DNA of 64,000 bases from Blastococcus colisei (GCF_006717095.1 NZ_VFQE01000001.1:1364001-1428000), one strand, 5' to 3'. Positions 28,282-37,754 are shown, counted from the stretch's first letter. Notes: a model not told the origin generated them from the letters alone. A program made the numbers and translations.

Positions 28282-29190
28282 GTGTCAGGCGCCATGGAGA
28301 ACCGAGCAGCTGTGTTCACCGATCAACCCCAAGCCGTCGAGGTCTACCAGGCAGGGACCTGGTGGGCAGGCGAGCTGCTCGGCTGGCGGCACGACGCCAA
28401 CGGTTCCTGCCAGGTGTGGGTGCGCGTCGTCCTCGGCGGTGTCGAGGAGACCGCGTGGACCGACCTGGCATCGCTGCGCCTGCCCGAACGGCACCTCGCC
28501 GTCGCCGCCGGGCCGACCGGGCCCCCCGCCGCTGCTCCGGGCGCGCAGGAGATGTCCGTCGCACGCCACCCCTCGGGCCGCCGGGCCCGATCGACGGATG
28601 CCGACGGCGCCGCCACCGCCGGGCTGGCGATGGTGCGCGACCTGTCCGTCGTCCCCGAACCCCCGTCGACCGGCGGTCGTCGGACCGCTGAGGAGACGGC
28701 ACAGTTCGCGTCCGTGGGGCGCCGACGCGCCCCTGAGGTCGCGGAGCCGCCGGCGACCGGGCGTCGCCGCGCCCCGGAGACGGCGGAGTCGCCGTCGGCC
28801 GGACGGCGGCGCGCTCCGGAGACCGGCGAGTCACTGGACATCGGCCGGCGTCGCGCGCCGGAGGGTGCTCCGGCTCGGCCCGCCGCTCCCGCGCTCCCTG
28901 GTCGCCATCGTGCATCCGGCGAGCTCGGTCGGCACCGGACGGCCGACACCGGCATGCTCGCGGCGGTGCCCCAGGAGGCCTCGTCGAGTACCACCCGTGT
29001 CTCTCCGGGCCCGGTCGACGGGGGTCCGTCGCGGCCGCGTCCGGCTGTCCGGCCGGAGAGGGGCGCGACGCGTACGGGTTGGACGGCTCCTGAGGGGCTC
29101 GAACCCGAGCTGCTGACCCGGCCGATGCGCATGAGCGACCACGTGCCCCACGCCCGCCGTCCTCGCGTCGACGGGTCCGTCGGCGGCTGA
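28282..29190 (+). CDS. Hypothetical protein with 14-residue repeats
   Basis: This encodes 302 residues. A compact N-terminal domain of about 75 residues (TWWAGELLGWRHDANGSCQVWVRV) looks like a small beta-barrel. It is followed by an extended Arg/Pro/Ala-rich tail containing five 14-residue repeats with core GRRRAPE (about residues 132-200). No signal peptide or membrane segment is present. The tail is very basic and probably disordered, so nucleic acid or membrane binding is possible but unproven. It sits alone between the SOS gene and nrdR. Family not recognised. Confidence 0.7.
   Translation: MSGAMENRAAVFTDQPQAVEVYQAGTWWAGELLGWRHDANGSCQVWVRVVLGGVEETAWTDLASLRLPERHLAVAAGPTGPPAAAPGAQEMSVARHPSGRRARSTDADGAATAGLAMVRDLSVVPEPPSTGGRRTAEETAQFASVGRRRAPEVAEPPATGRRRAPETAESPSAGRRRAPETGESLDIGRRRAPEGAPARPAAPALPGRHRASGELGRHRTADTGMLAAVPQEASSSTTRVSPGPVDGGPSRPRPAVRPERGATRTGWTAPEGLEPELLTRPMRMSDHVPHARRPRVDGSVGG
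28675..28884 (+). repeat. Five 42-bp in-frame repeats
   Basis: Units start at 28675 (degenerate, GRRTAEE), 28717, 28759, 28801 and 28843; the last four encode GRRRAPE followed by seven variable residues. Confidence 0.85.
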
Positions 29191-29560
29191 GGCCGTGTCG
29201 GCGAGGCCGTCCCCGATCCGACCGGTCGGGCGTGCGGGGCGCCTCTCGGCTCGGTCCAGCGCGCCGCCTCGACCCGGTCGCCGGCGTCCGCCGGCGACCG
29301 ATGCCGTCCGGGAGGGTGCTGCCGGTGGCCTGCGCGGGGAGCGGTGGTCCTCGCGCCCTCTGCGAGGTCGGTGGCCGAACGCCGGGTCGGGCGCGGTCGC
29401 ACCTGCGTCGGCGGCCGTGCGCCACGGTTGCGGTGCGGCCCGGCCGGAGTGTCGACAGGCGGCTGCTCGGCGCGCCCTGCCGGCGTGTCGTGTGACTCGT
29501 GGGGAGCGATGTCTGCCCTGGTGACCGCAGGGTCAGGACGGAACACGCCGAGGAACCGAT
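29191..29560. other. Intergenic region upstream of nrdR promoter
   Basis: There is no convincing gene in this GC-rich stretch; short open frames lack start signals. It holds a 12-bp perfect inverted repeat with a 2-base centre (29275-29286 with 29289-29300), a plausible terminator for the upstream gene. The promoter and operators of nrdR follow. Confidence 0.6.
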
Positions 29561-29562
29561 CA

Positions 29563-29611
29563 CTTGCACATCTTGTGTGGCCGGGCCTAGGGTTCCCCTA
29601 CATCTAGTAGT
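29563..29611 (+). promoter_or_regulatory. nrdR promoter with paired NrdR boxes
   Basis: TTGCAC (29564-29569), 18 bp and TAGGGT (29588-29593) form a promoter. Two NrdR-box-like sequences, CACATCTTGTGT (from 29567) and TACATCTAGTAG (from 29599), lie 32 bp apart, the three-turn spacing of known NrdR box pairs. The first overlaps the -35 and spacer, the second the expected transcription start, so bound NrdR would repress its own gene and probably nrdJ. Confidence 0.75.
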
Positions 29612-29626
29612 TACAGAGTTGTAAGC

Positions 29627-29692
29627 CTGTCCACAGGCTGCTCCCCAGGTTCTCCCCGGGGCGTCCACCGGATGTCCCCAGGAAGGTCCACA
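29627..29692 (+). promoter_or_regulatory. Two DnaA-box-like sites in nrdR leader
   Basis: CTGTCCACA (29627-29635) and AGGTCCACA (29684-29692) resemble the actinobacterial DnaA box TTGTCCACA. Related TCCACAG strings also occur before recA and at 58317. The match is loose and the role unproven. Confidence 0.3.
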
Positions 29693-29738
29693 GGAGCCGT
29701 CTCCCGGCGGGCCACATCTCGGAAGGAGGTTTCCTGCG

Positions 29739-30239
29739 ATGCGCTGCCCGTTCTGCCACAACGCCGACAGCCGGGTCATCGACTCGCGGGAGGCCGACGA
29801 GGGGGCGACGACGCGTCGTCGCCGCTCCTGCCCGAAGTGCGGACGCCGGTTCACCACGGTCGAGGAGGCCGTGCTCGCCGTCGTCAAGCGCAGCGGGGTG
29901 AGCGAGCCGTTCAACCGGTCCAAGGTCGTCGCCGGTGTCCGCCGCGCCTGCCAGGGGCGGCCGGTGGACGAGGACCAGCTGCAGAAGCTGGCCCAGCAGG
30001 TCGAGGACGCCATCCGCGCCACCGGTGCCGCGGAGGTCCCCAGCAACGAGGTCGGGCTGGCCATCCTCCGGCCCCTCCGTGAGCTCGACGAGGTCGCCTA
30101 CCTGCGCTTCGCGAGCGTCTACCGCTCTTTCACCTCGGTGGCCGACTTCGAGAAGGAGATCGCCGAGCTCAAGGCCCGGCAGTCGCAGGCCGCCGAACCG
30201 TCCGGATCCGTCCCCTCGGGCTCCCTCGCGGACGCCTGA
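29739..30239 (+). CDS. nrdR: Transcriptional repressor NrdR
   Basis: This encodes 166 residues. The N-terminal zinc ribbon uses C3, C6, C31 and C34; an ATP-cone domain covers about residues 49-139. NrdR senses ATP/dATP and represses ribonucleotide reductase genes through paired boxes, which are visible upstream. AAGGAGG lies 10 nt before ATG 29739. nrdJ follows after 152 bp, as in Streptomyces, where nrdR and nrdJ form one operon. Confidence 0.96.
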   Translation: MRCPFCHNADSRVIDSREADEGATTRRRRSCPKCGRRFTTVEEAVLAVVKRSGVSEPFNRSKVVAGVRRACQGRPVDEDQLQKLAQQVEDAIRATGAAEVPSNEVGLAILRPLRELDEVAYLRFASVYRSFTSVADFEKEIAELKARQSQAAEPSGSVPSGSLADA

Positions 30240-30391
30240 GAACTGTCAGTACCGCCCGCTAGACACGAGTTCGACGCACACCACCTGCACAGCACGATCG
30301 CGGCTCTTCCCCAGCCCTCCGATCCACCCATCGCGCAGCACAGCACCGCGCACACGACACAGCGAATGACGATCAGGGAGAGCTCCACACC

Positions 30392-33274
30392 ATGACCGAG
30401 ACCGACGACCGCTTGGCCGGCTCCCGTACGCGACGCACGGCCAAGGCGCCGAGCCGGGGCAAGGGTCTGAAGATCAAGCGCGTCTTCACCACCGCCGGTG
30501 TGCACCCCTGCGACGAGGTGACCTGGGAGCGCCGCGACGTCGTCATGACCAACTGGCGTGACGGCTCGATCAACTTCGAGCAGCGCGGCGTGGAGTTCCC
30601 CGCCGAGTGGAGCATCAACGCCACCAACATCGTCACCACCAAGTACTTCCGTGGCGCCGTCGGCCAGCCCCAGCGGGAGAGCAGCCTGCGTCAGCTCATC
30701 GACCGGGTCGTGCTCACCTACGGCGCCGCCGGTCGCGAGCACGGCTACTTCGCCAGCGAGGGCGACGCCGAGATCTTCGAGCACGAGCTGACCTGGATGC
30801 TGCTGCACCAGGTGTTCAGCTTCAACTCCCCGGTGTGGTTCAACGTCGGCACCAGCGCGCCGCAGCAGGTCAGCGCCTGCTTCATCCTCGCGGTCGACGA
30901 CGAGATGGACTCGATCCTGAACTGGTACCGCGAGGAGGGCCTGATCTTCAAGGGCGGCTCCGGTGCCGGCCTCAACCTCTCCCGCATCCGCTCCTCGAAG
31001 GAGCTGCTCTCCTCCGGCGGCACCGCCTCCGGCCCCGTCAGCTTCATGCGCGGCGCCGACGCGTCAGCCGGCACCATCAAGTCCGGTGGCGCCACCCGTC
31101 GCGCGGCGAAGATGGTCGTCCTCGACATCGACCACCCCGACATCGAGGAGTTCATCGAGACCAAGGCGCGCGAGGAGAACAAGATCCGCGCGCTGCGGGA
31201 CGCCGGCTACGACATGGACCTCGGTGGCAAGGACATCACCAGCGTCCAGTACCAGAACGCCAACAACTCCGTGCGCGTCTCCGACGAGTTCATGCGCGCG
31301 GTGGAGGAGGGCACCGATTTCGGTCTGCGCGCCCGCATGGACGGCTCGGTCATCGAGACCGTCGACGCCAAGGCCCTCTTCCGCAAGGTCACCCAGGCCG
31401 CCTGGGAGTGCGCCGACCCGGGCATCCAGTACGACGACACGATCAACGACTGGCACACCAACCCCGAGACCGGCCGGATCAACGCATCCAACCCGTGTTC
31501 GGAGTACATGAGCCTGGACAACAGCTCGTGCAACCTGGCGTCGCTGAACCTTCTGAAGTTCCTCAAGAGCGACGGCACGTTCGACTCCAAGAACTTCGTG
31601 AAGTCCGTCGAGCTGGTCATCACGGCGATGGACATCTCGATCTGCTTCGCCGACTTCCCGACCGACCCGATCGGCGAGACCACCCGTGCCTACCGTCAGC
31701 TGGGCATCGGCTACGCCAACCTGGGCGCGCTGCTCATGGCGACCGGTCACGCCTACGACTCCCGTGGAGGCCAGAGCCTCGCGGCGGCCATCACCTCGCT
31801 GATGACCGGCACCGCCTACCGCCGCTCGGCCGAGCTCGCCGGCATCGTCGGCGCCTACGACGGGTTCGCCCGCAACGCCGACGCCCACGCCCGGGTCATG
31901 CGCAAGCACGCCGCGGCCAACGACGCCATCCGCCCGGTCGGCGCCGACGACGCCGACGTCCTCAAGGCCGCCACGCAGCAGTGGCAGGAGTGCCTGGAGA
32001 TCGGCGCCGACAACGGCTGGCGCAACGCTCAGGCTTCGGTGCTGGCCCCCACCGGCACCATCGGCTTCATGATGGACTGCGACACGACCGGCATCGAGCC
32101 GGACTTCTCGCTGGTCAAGTTCAAGAAGCTGGTCGGCGGCGGCTCCATGCAGATCGTCAACCAGACGGTGCCGAGGGCCCTGAAGAGCCTGGGCTACCAG
32201 GAGGAGCAGATCGAGGCGATCGTCGAGTACATCGCCGAGCACGGCCACGTGGTCAACGCCCCGACCCTGCGTCCGGAGCACTACGAGGTGTTCGACTGCG
32301 CGATGGGCGAGCGGGCCATCTCCCCGATGGGCCACGTCCGCATGATGGCCGCGGTGCAGCCGTTCATCTCCGGCGCGATCAGCAAGACGGTCAACATGCC
32401 CGAGTCGGCCACCATCGAGGACGTCGAGAAGATCTACTTCGAGGGCTGGAGGCTCGGCCTCAAGGCGCTGGCGATCTACCGCGACAACTGCAAGGTCGGC
32501 CAGCCGCTCTCCGGTGGCAAGGGCAAGAACGACGGCACCAAGGACGAGGTTGCCGCCGAGGCCACCGCTCCGGCGGCCCTGTCGCACCCGGTCCGCAAGC
32601 GGCTGCCGAAGAAGCGCACCAGTGTCACCACGTCCTTCAGCGTCGCCGGCGCCGAGGGCTACATGACCGCGGGCATGTACGAGGACGGCAGCCTCGGCGA
32701 GGTCTTCCTCAAGCTCGGCAAGCAGGGCTCGACTCTTGCCGGTGTGATGGACGCCTTCTCCATCTCGCTGTCCATCGCGCTGCAGCACGGTGTGCCGCTG
32801 GAGACCTACATCCAGAAGTTCACCAACATGCGCTTCGAGCCCGCCGGAATGACTGACGACCCGGACATCCGGATCGCCCAGTCGGTGATGGACTACATCT
32901 TCCGTCGCCTGGCGCTCGACCACCTGCCCGTCGAGAAGCGGGCCGGTCTCGGCATCTTCACCGCCGAGGAGCGGGCCGCGCAGGTCTCCGGCTACGGCAC
33001 CTCCGCCTCGACCTCCACGGTCACCGAGGAGGAAGAGGTCGACCTGGAGCAGCTGCGCAACTCCGCGCCGATCGAGACCGCCAAGGTCGAGGAGAAGGTG
33101 ACCCCGGAGGGCCCGAAGTCGGTCAAGGAGGCGCACTCCTCGGCCGAGCTCCTCGAACTGGTCACCGGAACGGCCACCGACGCGCCGCTGTGCATGACCT
33201 GCGGCACGAAGATGCGCCCGGCCGGCAGCTGCTACGTCTGCGAGGGCTGCGGCTCCACCAGCGGCTGCAGCTGA
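30392..33274 (+). CDS. nrdJ: Vitamin B12-dependent (class II) ribonucleotide reductase
   Basis: This encodes 960 residues, typical of the long NrdJ form. Conserved elements include the HQVFSFNSPVWFNVG stretch, the N-x-C-x-E active-site motif (ASNPCSEYM), and a C-terminal cysteine-rich tail with two CxxC pairs (CMTC, CEGC) that reduces the active-site disulfide and may bind zinc. The enzyme makes deoxyribonucleotides using adenosylcobalamin and needs no oxygen. No cobalamin riboswitch is evident upstream. It is probably co-regulated with nrdR. Confidence 0.96.
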   Translation: MTETDDRLAGSRTRRTAKAPSRGKGLKIKRVFTTAGVHPCDEVTWERRDVVMTNWRDGSINFEQRGVEFPAEWSINATNIVTTKYFRGAVGQPQRESSLRQLIDRVVLTYGAAGREHGYFASEGDAEIFEHELTWMLLHQVFSFNSPVWFNVGTSAPQQVSACFILAVDDEMDSILNWYREEGLIFKGGSGAGLNLSRIRSSKELLSSGGTASGPVSFMRGADASAGTIKSGGATRRAAKMVVLDIDHPDIEEFIETKAREENKIRALRDAGYDMDLGGKDITSVQYQNANNSVRVSDEFMRAVEEGTDFGLRARMDGSVIETVDAKALFRKVTQAAWECADPGIQYDDTINDWHTNPETGRINASNPCSEYMSLDNSSCNLASLNLLKFLKSDGTFDSKNFVKSVELVITAMDISICFADFPTDPIGETTRAYRQLGIGYANLGALLMATGHAYDSRGGQSLAAAITSLMTGTAYRRSAELAGIVGAYDGFARNADAHARVMRKHAAANDAIRPVGADDADVLKAATQQWQECLEIGADNGWRNAQASVLAPTGTIGFMMDCDTTGIEPDFSLVKFKKLVGGGSMQIVNQTVPRALKSLGYQEEQIEAIVEYIAEHGHVVNAPTLRPEHYEVFDCAMGERAISPMGHVRMMAAVQPFISGAISKTVNMPESATIEDVEKIYFEGWRLGLKALAIYRDNCKVGQPLSGGKGKNDGTKDEVAAEATAPAALSHPVRKRLPKKRTSVTTSFSVAGAEGYMTAGMYEDGSLGEVFLKLGKQGSTLAGVMDAFSISLSIALQHGVPLETYIQKFTNMRFEPAGMTDDPDIRIAQSVMDYIFRRLALDHLPVEKRAGLGIFTAEERAAQVSGYGTSASTSTVTEEEEVDLEQLRNSAPIETAKVEEKVTPEGPKSVKEAHSSAELLELVTGTATDAPLCMTCGTKMRPAGSCYVCEGCGSTSGCS

Positions 33275-33302
33275 TCGATCGCCAGCTAGTCCGAACGACC
33301 GG

Positions 33303-33335
33303 CGCCCCGGTCCTGCCTCGTGCGGGACCGGGGCG
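33303..33335 (+). terminator. nrdJ terminator
   Basis: A perfect 11-bp stem (33303-33313 with 33325-33335) with an 11-nt loop lies 28 bp after the nrdJ stop. Confidence 0.8.
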
Positions 33336-33640
33336 TCGGCCGTCTGGCCTGCCCGGACTGTCCCGGAGGCCCGACCGCAATTCGCGTCATCGGGCTGCCG
33401 CAGGGCCCGACGTTCGACGCTGCCGACCACCGAGAGGTGGCCCTGGGTCGTTGCATGCATGAGCCCTGGCCGCAGCCCCGCTGCGAGCGCCTCGAGTGTC
33501 GGCGTCCCCTCGGCCGATACGAGCCGCGCACCCCGCCCGGATGCGCCTCGCGGCGATTGCCGAGAGTCCCATGCCCGCGGGCTGACGCATCCGGAGGCAA
33601 AGGGGCACGCCCGGGACCGCGCGGTCGCCTGCCCTGTTGT
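33336..33640. other. Intergenic region, no gene seen
   Basis: This 305-bp stretch follows the nrdJ terminator. Open frames here lack start signals and coding character. Nothing else is recognised up to the TACGTT promoter element at 33641. Confidence 0.5.
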
Positions 33641-33646
33641 TACGTT
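33641..33646 (+). promoter_or_regulatory. -10 TACGTT, leaderless start of MBL gene
   Basis: TACGTT is followed by exactly 6 nt and then ATG 33653, marking the start of the hydrolase. Confidence 0.55.
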
Positions 33647-33652
33647 CCGCCC

Positions 33653-34231
33653 ATGCCGGAACTCTCACGCACCGCCCGCCTGGACGTCCTGGTCGAGGGG
33701 TACGTGCGCATGCCGCACGTCGCGGGAACGGTGAGCCTCGTCCGCGACGCCGACCGGGTCGTCGTCGTCGATCCGGGCATGGTGGCCGACCGCGACCTCA
33801 TCGTCGGCCCGCTGCGGGAACTCGGCGTCCGACCCGAGGACGTGACCGACGTCGTCGTCAGCCACCACCACCTCGACCACACCGTCAACATCGCGCTCTT
33901 CCCACCGGTCCCGGTGCACGACTTCCAGTCCGTCATCGAGGGCGACACCTTCACCCGCCGGGCCGCCGACGGCGTCCAGCTCACGCCGAGCATCCGGCTG
34001 CTGGCCACCCCGGGGCACACGCCGCAGGACATCACCACGCTCGTCGGTACCGCCGACGACGTCGTGGCTCTGACCCACCTGTGGTGGATGGCGGAAGGCC
34101 CGGAGGAAGACCCCTACTCGACCGACCGGGAACAGCTGCGACAGCAGCGGGAACGTGTCCTCGACGTCGCCACCCTGGTCGTCCCGGGGCACGGCGCGCC
34201 CTTCCGCCCGGGTTCATCGACCCCCCGCTGA
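33653..34231 (+). CDS. Metallo-beta-lactamase-fold hydrolase (MBLAC1-like)
   Basis: This encodes 192 residues. The metal motif HHHLDHT (HxHxDH), a later TPGHTPQDI histidine and the closing VPGHGAPF are in place, so the binuclear metal centre should be intact. It is small for the superfamily and most like MBLAC1-type hydrolases. The substrate is unknown. It is transcribed alone; the region after its stop contains a decayed lipid-synthase fragment on the other strand. Confidence 0.85.
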   Translation: MPELSRTARLDVLVEGYVRMPHVAGTVSLVRDADRVVVVDPGMVADRDLIVGPLRELGVRPEDVTDVVVSHHHLDHTVNIALFPPVPVHDFQSVIEGDTFTRRAADGVQLTPSIRLLATPGHTPQDITTLVGTADDVVALTHLWWMAEGPEEDPYSTDREQLRQQRERVLDVATLVVPGHGAPFRPGSSTPR

Positions 34232-34249
34232 TCGGGCTGCCTGCGACGC

Positions 34250-34375
34250 ACCCCCGCGTCGGCGGGCCAGTGCGACCACGTCATCGAGGCCGGCTCGCAT
34301 GTCGGAAACCAGCCCGGCCCGTCCGTGACCGCGGCGTCCACGTCGATCCCGATGCAGCCACATGTCCCGGGGACA
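34250..34375 (-). pseudogene. Decayed C-terminus of a WS/DGAT acyltransferase
   Basis: Read on the minus strand, this encodes CGCIGIDVDAAVTDGPG; after a one-base frame change near 34311-34324 it continues LVSDMRAGLDDVVALARR. The intact WS/DGAT end of the gene at 47424 reads CCIGINVDAAAVTDPAG then LVEDLQAGLDEVVALGR, a clear match. Only the last 40 or so residues remain recognisable, with no start, so it is a remnant of a lost paralogue. Confidence 0.8.
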
Positions 34376-34457
34376 CGCTGAACTCCCGCCTCGAGGGGCC
34401 GGCCGGGCTCCAGCTGACCGTCGTCGGTCCGGCGGAGATTCCGCGTAGCGCCGGCCG

Positions 34458-37400
34458 TCAGCAGGTGGCCGGCAGGTGCTCGAGGTTTCGGACGACGGTG
34501 TGCGGCGAAGAAGCGCCGGAGCGGAAGGCGGTCTCGAAAGCGTCGTCCCCCATCAGACTGCGCGCGGCGTGCTCCGCCCGGTCGACGTCGACCAGTTCCA
34601 GCTTGCTCGGGGGACGATGCCGCCTCTGCCGCCACCACGTGGCAGCACCGAGCAGGCCCGCCGCGTCCACGCCCTCTCCCCGCGCCGCTGCGACGCAGGC
34701 CAGCCCTTCGAGGGCGGCGGCCCGGCCCGGAGCGGCCTGCCACGCCCGGCGGTGGAAACTCTCCGCGGTGCCCAGATCTCCGCCGAGCTCGGCCAGATGG
34801 CCGAGGCCGACCAGCGCCGTCGCCGTCCAGTCCGGTTCGCTCTGCCCCGCCAGCAGCTGCTGAGCACGGCCCAGCTGGATCCGGGCGAGCTCCAGGTCGC
34901 CCAGCTCGCGGGCGAGCAGACCGTCACCCACCGCCGCCCGCGCGTTGCCCTCGGTGCCGAGTTCCTGGCCGACCTGGTGCGATTCCGCGAAGGACCGCGC
35001 AGCGCCCTCGGCATCGCCGAGCAGGAGCCGCACGTGTCCGACCCCGGCGAGGGCGTACTGGATCGTGTTGACCGGGCCGCCCACCGCGCGTCCGCTGGTC
35101 AGTGCCCCCTCGTACATGGCGAGGGCATCCTCCAGGGAACCGGCCCGGTGCAGCGCCATGCCGAGATGGAACTGGATCGCCGAGACACCCCACTGGTCCC
35201 CGAGCGCGCGGAAGGTGGCCAGCGCCCGGTTCCCGGTCGCCACGGCCTCGGTCATCGCGCCCCCGGCTGCGAGCAGTTCCATCTCCACGAACCGCACGAG
35301 CGCCGCGCACCAGGCGTCCTCCGCCCGGGAGAACTCCTGGTCGGCGTCGGCGAGCAGGGCGAAGGCCGGTGCCGGGTCGTCGCTGCCGATGCCCTCCACG
35401 GCCAGCAGGGTCGTGGACAGCGCGGCGCGGAAGTCGTCGCCCAGCTCCGCGAAGAGAATGCGGCTCTCGGCGGCCGCGGCGGCACACTCGGCGGCCGGGT
35501 GCACGATGCAGGCACCGGTACGGCCTGCGACGGCCAGGGCCTGGAGCGCTCGTGCCCGTGCCGCTGCGGAACCGCCCGGCGCGGCGGCGAGCATGGCGGC
35601 GACCCTGCTGCCGCCGTCGGGCCGGCTGGCGAAGTACCAGTACCAGCCCAGGGCCCCGACCAGCCGGAGGCCGACGTCCGGCTCGACGTCGGCGTGGGCG
35701 GTGCACCAGGCGAGGGCGGCCTCGATGTCGTCGCGCTCCAGTGCCAGCCGGGGGAGCCACCGGGACTGGCCGTCCCCGCGCAGCTCCCGCTCCGCCCGCT
35801 CGGCGAGATCGGTGAGGTACCCGACGTGGGCTCGTCCGATCCGGTCGGCGTCCCCGCCCTCGGACAGGCGATGGCGGGCGTACTCGCGAATCGTCTCCAG
35901 CAGGTGGTACCGCGGGCCGGCGTCGCGGTCGACGACGACCAGCGACCGGTCGACGAGTCGCGCCAGCGTGTCCACCACGGCGTTCGGGGGCAGGTCGTCC
36001 CCGGCGATGGCGCGCACCGCGTCGATGGTCCAGGTGCCGCGGAAGATCGACAGCCGGCTCAGCAGGACACGCTCGGGATCGGTCAGGAGGTCGTAGCTCC
36101 AGTCCACTGTCGCCCGGAGAGTGCGCTGCCGCGCCTCTGCGGTTCTCGGCCCGCTCGTCAGCACTGCGAAGCGGTCCTCCATGCGGTCAGCGAGCTGGCT
36201 CACCGGCAGGGAAGCCACGCGGGCGGCGGCCAGCTCGATCGCCAGTGGGATGCCGTCGAGGTGCCGGCAGATCTCCGCGACGGCGCCGGCGTTGTCGTGG
36301 TCGAGGTGGAAGTCAGGGAGCACGTTCTGTGCCCGGTCGACGAAGAGCCGTACGGCCGTGCTGGCGGCCACCTCCCCGGCGACGGGATCCGGAGGCGGGA
36401 CGGGCAGCGGATCGACGGCGTACTGCACCTCACCGCGGGCGGCCAGGGGTTCGCGGCTGGTCGCCAGGATCCGCAGCTGTGGGCAGGACTCGAGCAGGTG
36501 CTCGGCCAGCACGGCGCAGGCGTCCACGAGATGTTCGCAGTTGTCGAGGACCACGAGGACGGCGCGGTCGCGGAGGTGACCGATCAGCTGCTCCTCGGCC
36601 GTCGTCGTGGGGGCTTCCCGCACGTCCAGGGCGGTGAGAACGGCGTCCGGCACCTGCACCGGGTCCACCACGCCGGCGAGCCTGGCGACGCCGATGCCGT
36701 CGGGGAAGCCGCCGGCGACCGTGCGGGCGACCTCGAGAGCGAGGCTGGTCTTCCCGACCCCGCCGGGGCCGATGACGGTGATCAGCCGGTGCCGGTGCAG
36801 CAGCCCCGCGACACGCTGCAGGTCCTCGTTCCGGCCGAGGAACGATGTCAGGCGCAGGGGGAGGCGACGAACCGCGGACGGCGGCGGCGGGGCCTGCCGG
36901 GGAGCGGGCACCCGCTCGGGAGCCCCCAGATCCGGGCGTTGCTGGAGGATCGCCTGCTGCAGGCTCCGCAGTTCGGCGCCCGGCTCCAGTCCCAGGTCGG
37001 CAGCCAGCGCATCGCGCGCTCGCTGGTAGGCGGCGAGGGCTTCGGCCTGGCGTCCGGCCCGGTACAGGGCGAGCATCAGCCGGGAGTGCAGCCGCTCCCG
37101 CAGCGGGTGTGCAGCCGTGAGCGCTTCCAGGTCCGCGATGACGTCGCCATGGCGCCCGGCGGCGAGCCCGAGATCGATCACCTCCTCCCGTGCCGCGAGC
37201 TGCAGTTCGGTCAACCGGGCGGCATCCGGCTCCGCCCAGGGGGCCGAGCCGAACTCCGCGAACGGGGCGCCGCGCCAGAGCGACAGGGCCTCCCGGTACA
37301 GGTCGCCGGCTCGCGCCGGGTCGTCGTCCGCCACCGAGCGGGCGGTCGTGATCAGACCGGAGAAGCGGATCGCGTCGACGGCGGAGGGATCGACCTCGAG

Positions 37401-37673
37401 GACGTATCCCGGGCGACGGGTGGCGATCAGCCCGGCAGGGAGGCCCAGCCCGGCGAACGCCCGGCGCAGCTTGGAGACCCGCACCTGCAGGGCGTTGTCC
37501 GGATTCCCGGGCAGGTCCTCGCCCCAGAGTGCGTCGATCAGCGCGGAGGCGGCCACGACCCGTCCCGCGGAGAGTGCCAGCAGGGTCAGGAGCTCGCGTT
37601 CACCGGCAGCAGGGACGGGGTGGGGGACGCCGTCGGTGAGCACCTCGACAGGGCCCAGGACACGGATCTCCAT
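34458..37673 (-). CDS. SARP/AfsR-family transcriptional regulator
   Basis: This encodes 1071 residues. An OmpR-type winged helix (about 1-95, with SKLRRAFAGLGL) is followed by a BTAD domain (about 97-245), an NB-ARC ATPase (P-loop GPGGVGKT at 302-309; DNCEHLVDA later) and a TPR-like C-terminal region to the end. Such proteins bind direct heptamer repeats and activate specialised operons. ATG 37673 gives an N-terminus starting exactly at the DNA-binding domain. It is divergent from the multicopper oxidase operon. Direct heptamers at 11-bp spacing lie in that gap and in the gap at 43.3 kb, which suggests its targets. Confidence 0.93.
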   Translation of the reverse strand: MEIRVLGPVEVLTDGVPHPVPAAGERELLTLLALSAGRVVAASALIDALWGEDLPGNPDNALQVRVSKLRRAFAGLGLPAGLIATRRPGYVLEVDPSAVDAIRFSGLITTARSVADDDPARAGDLYREALSLWRGAPFAEFGSAPWAEPDAARLTELQLAAREEVIDLGLAAGRHGDVIADLEALTAAHPLRERLHSRLMLALYRAGRQAEALAAYQRARDALAADLGLEPGAELRSLQQAILQQRPDLGAPERVPAPRQAPPPPSAVRRLPLRLTSFLGRNEDLQRVAGLLHRHRLITVIGPGGVGKTSLALEVARTVAGGFPDGIGVARLAGVVDPVQVPDAVLTALDVREAPTTTAEEQLIGHLRDRAVLVVLDNCEHLVDACAVLAEHLLESCPQLRILATSREPLAARGEVQYAVDPLPVPPPDPVAGEVAASTAVRLFVDRAQNVLPDFHLDHDNAGAVAEICRHLDGIPLAIELAAARVASLPVSQLADRMEDRFAVLTSGPRTAEARQRTLRATVDWSYDLLTDPERVLLSRLSIFRGTWTIDAVRAIAGDDLPPNAVVDTLARLVDRSLVVVDRDAGPRYHLLETIREYARHRLSEGGDADRIGRAHVGYLTDLAERAERELRGDGQSRWLPRLALERDDIEAALAWCTAHADVEPDVGLRLVGALGWYWYFASRPDGGSRVAAMLAAAPGGSAAARARALQALAVAGRTGACIVHPAAECAAAAAESRILFAELGDDFRAALSTTLLAVEGIGSDDPAPAFALLADADQEFSRAEDAWCAALVRFVEMELLAAGGAMTEAVATGNRALATFRALGDQWGVSAIQFHLGMALHRAGSLEDALAMYEGALTSGRAVGGPVNTIQYALAGVGHVRLLLGDAEGAARSFAESHQVGQELGTEGNARAAVGDGLLARELGDLELARIQLGRAQQLLAGQSEPDWTATALVGLGHLAELGGDLGTAESFHRRAWQAAPGRAAALEGLACVAAARGEGVDAAGLLGAATWWRQRRHRPPSKLELVDVDRAEHAARSLMGDDAFETAFRSGASSPHTVVRNLEHLPATC

Positions 37674-37754
37674 GACGGGCCTCCCGGGAGATCGTCGGGA
37701 CCGTGCGGCGAGATTGTGGCCGCTTCCCGGACGGCAGACAACGCGTTCGCCTCC

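Noticed and set aside
29195-29524. Open frames in the long gap before nrdR
   Set aside because: No ribosome site or NANNNT element at a start, and Arg/Gly/Ala-rich composition without order.
30240-30391. Cobalamin riboswitch before nrdJ
   Set aside because: The 152-bp gap is too short for the full fold and no B12-box-like sequence is seen; NrdR boxes upstream explain regulation.
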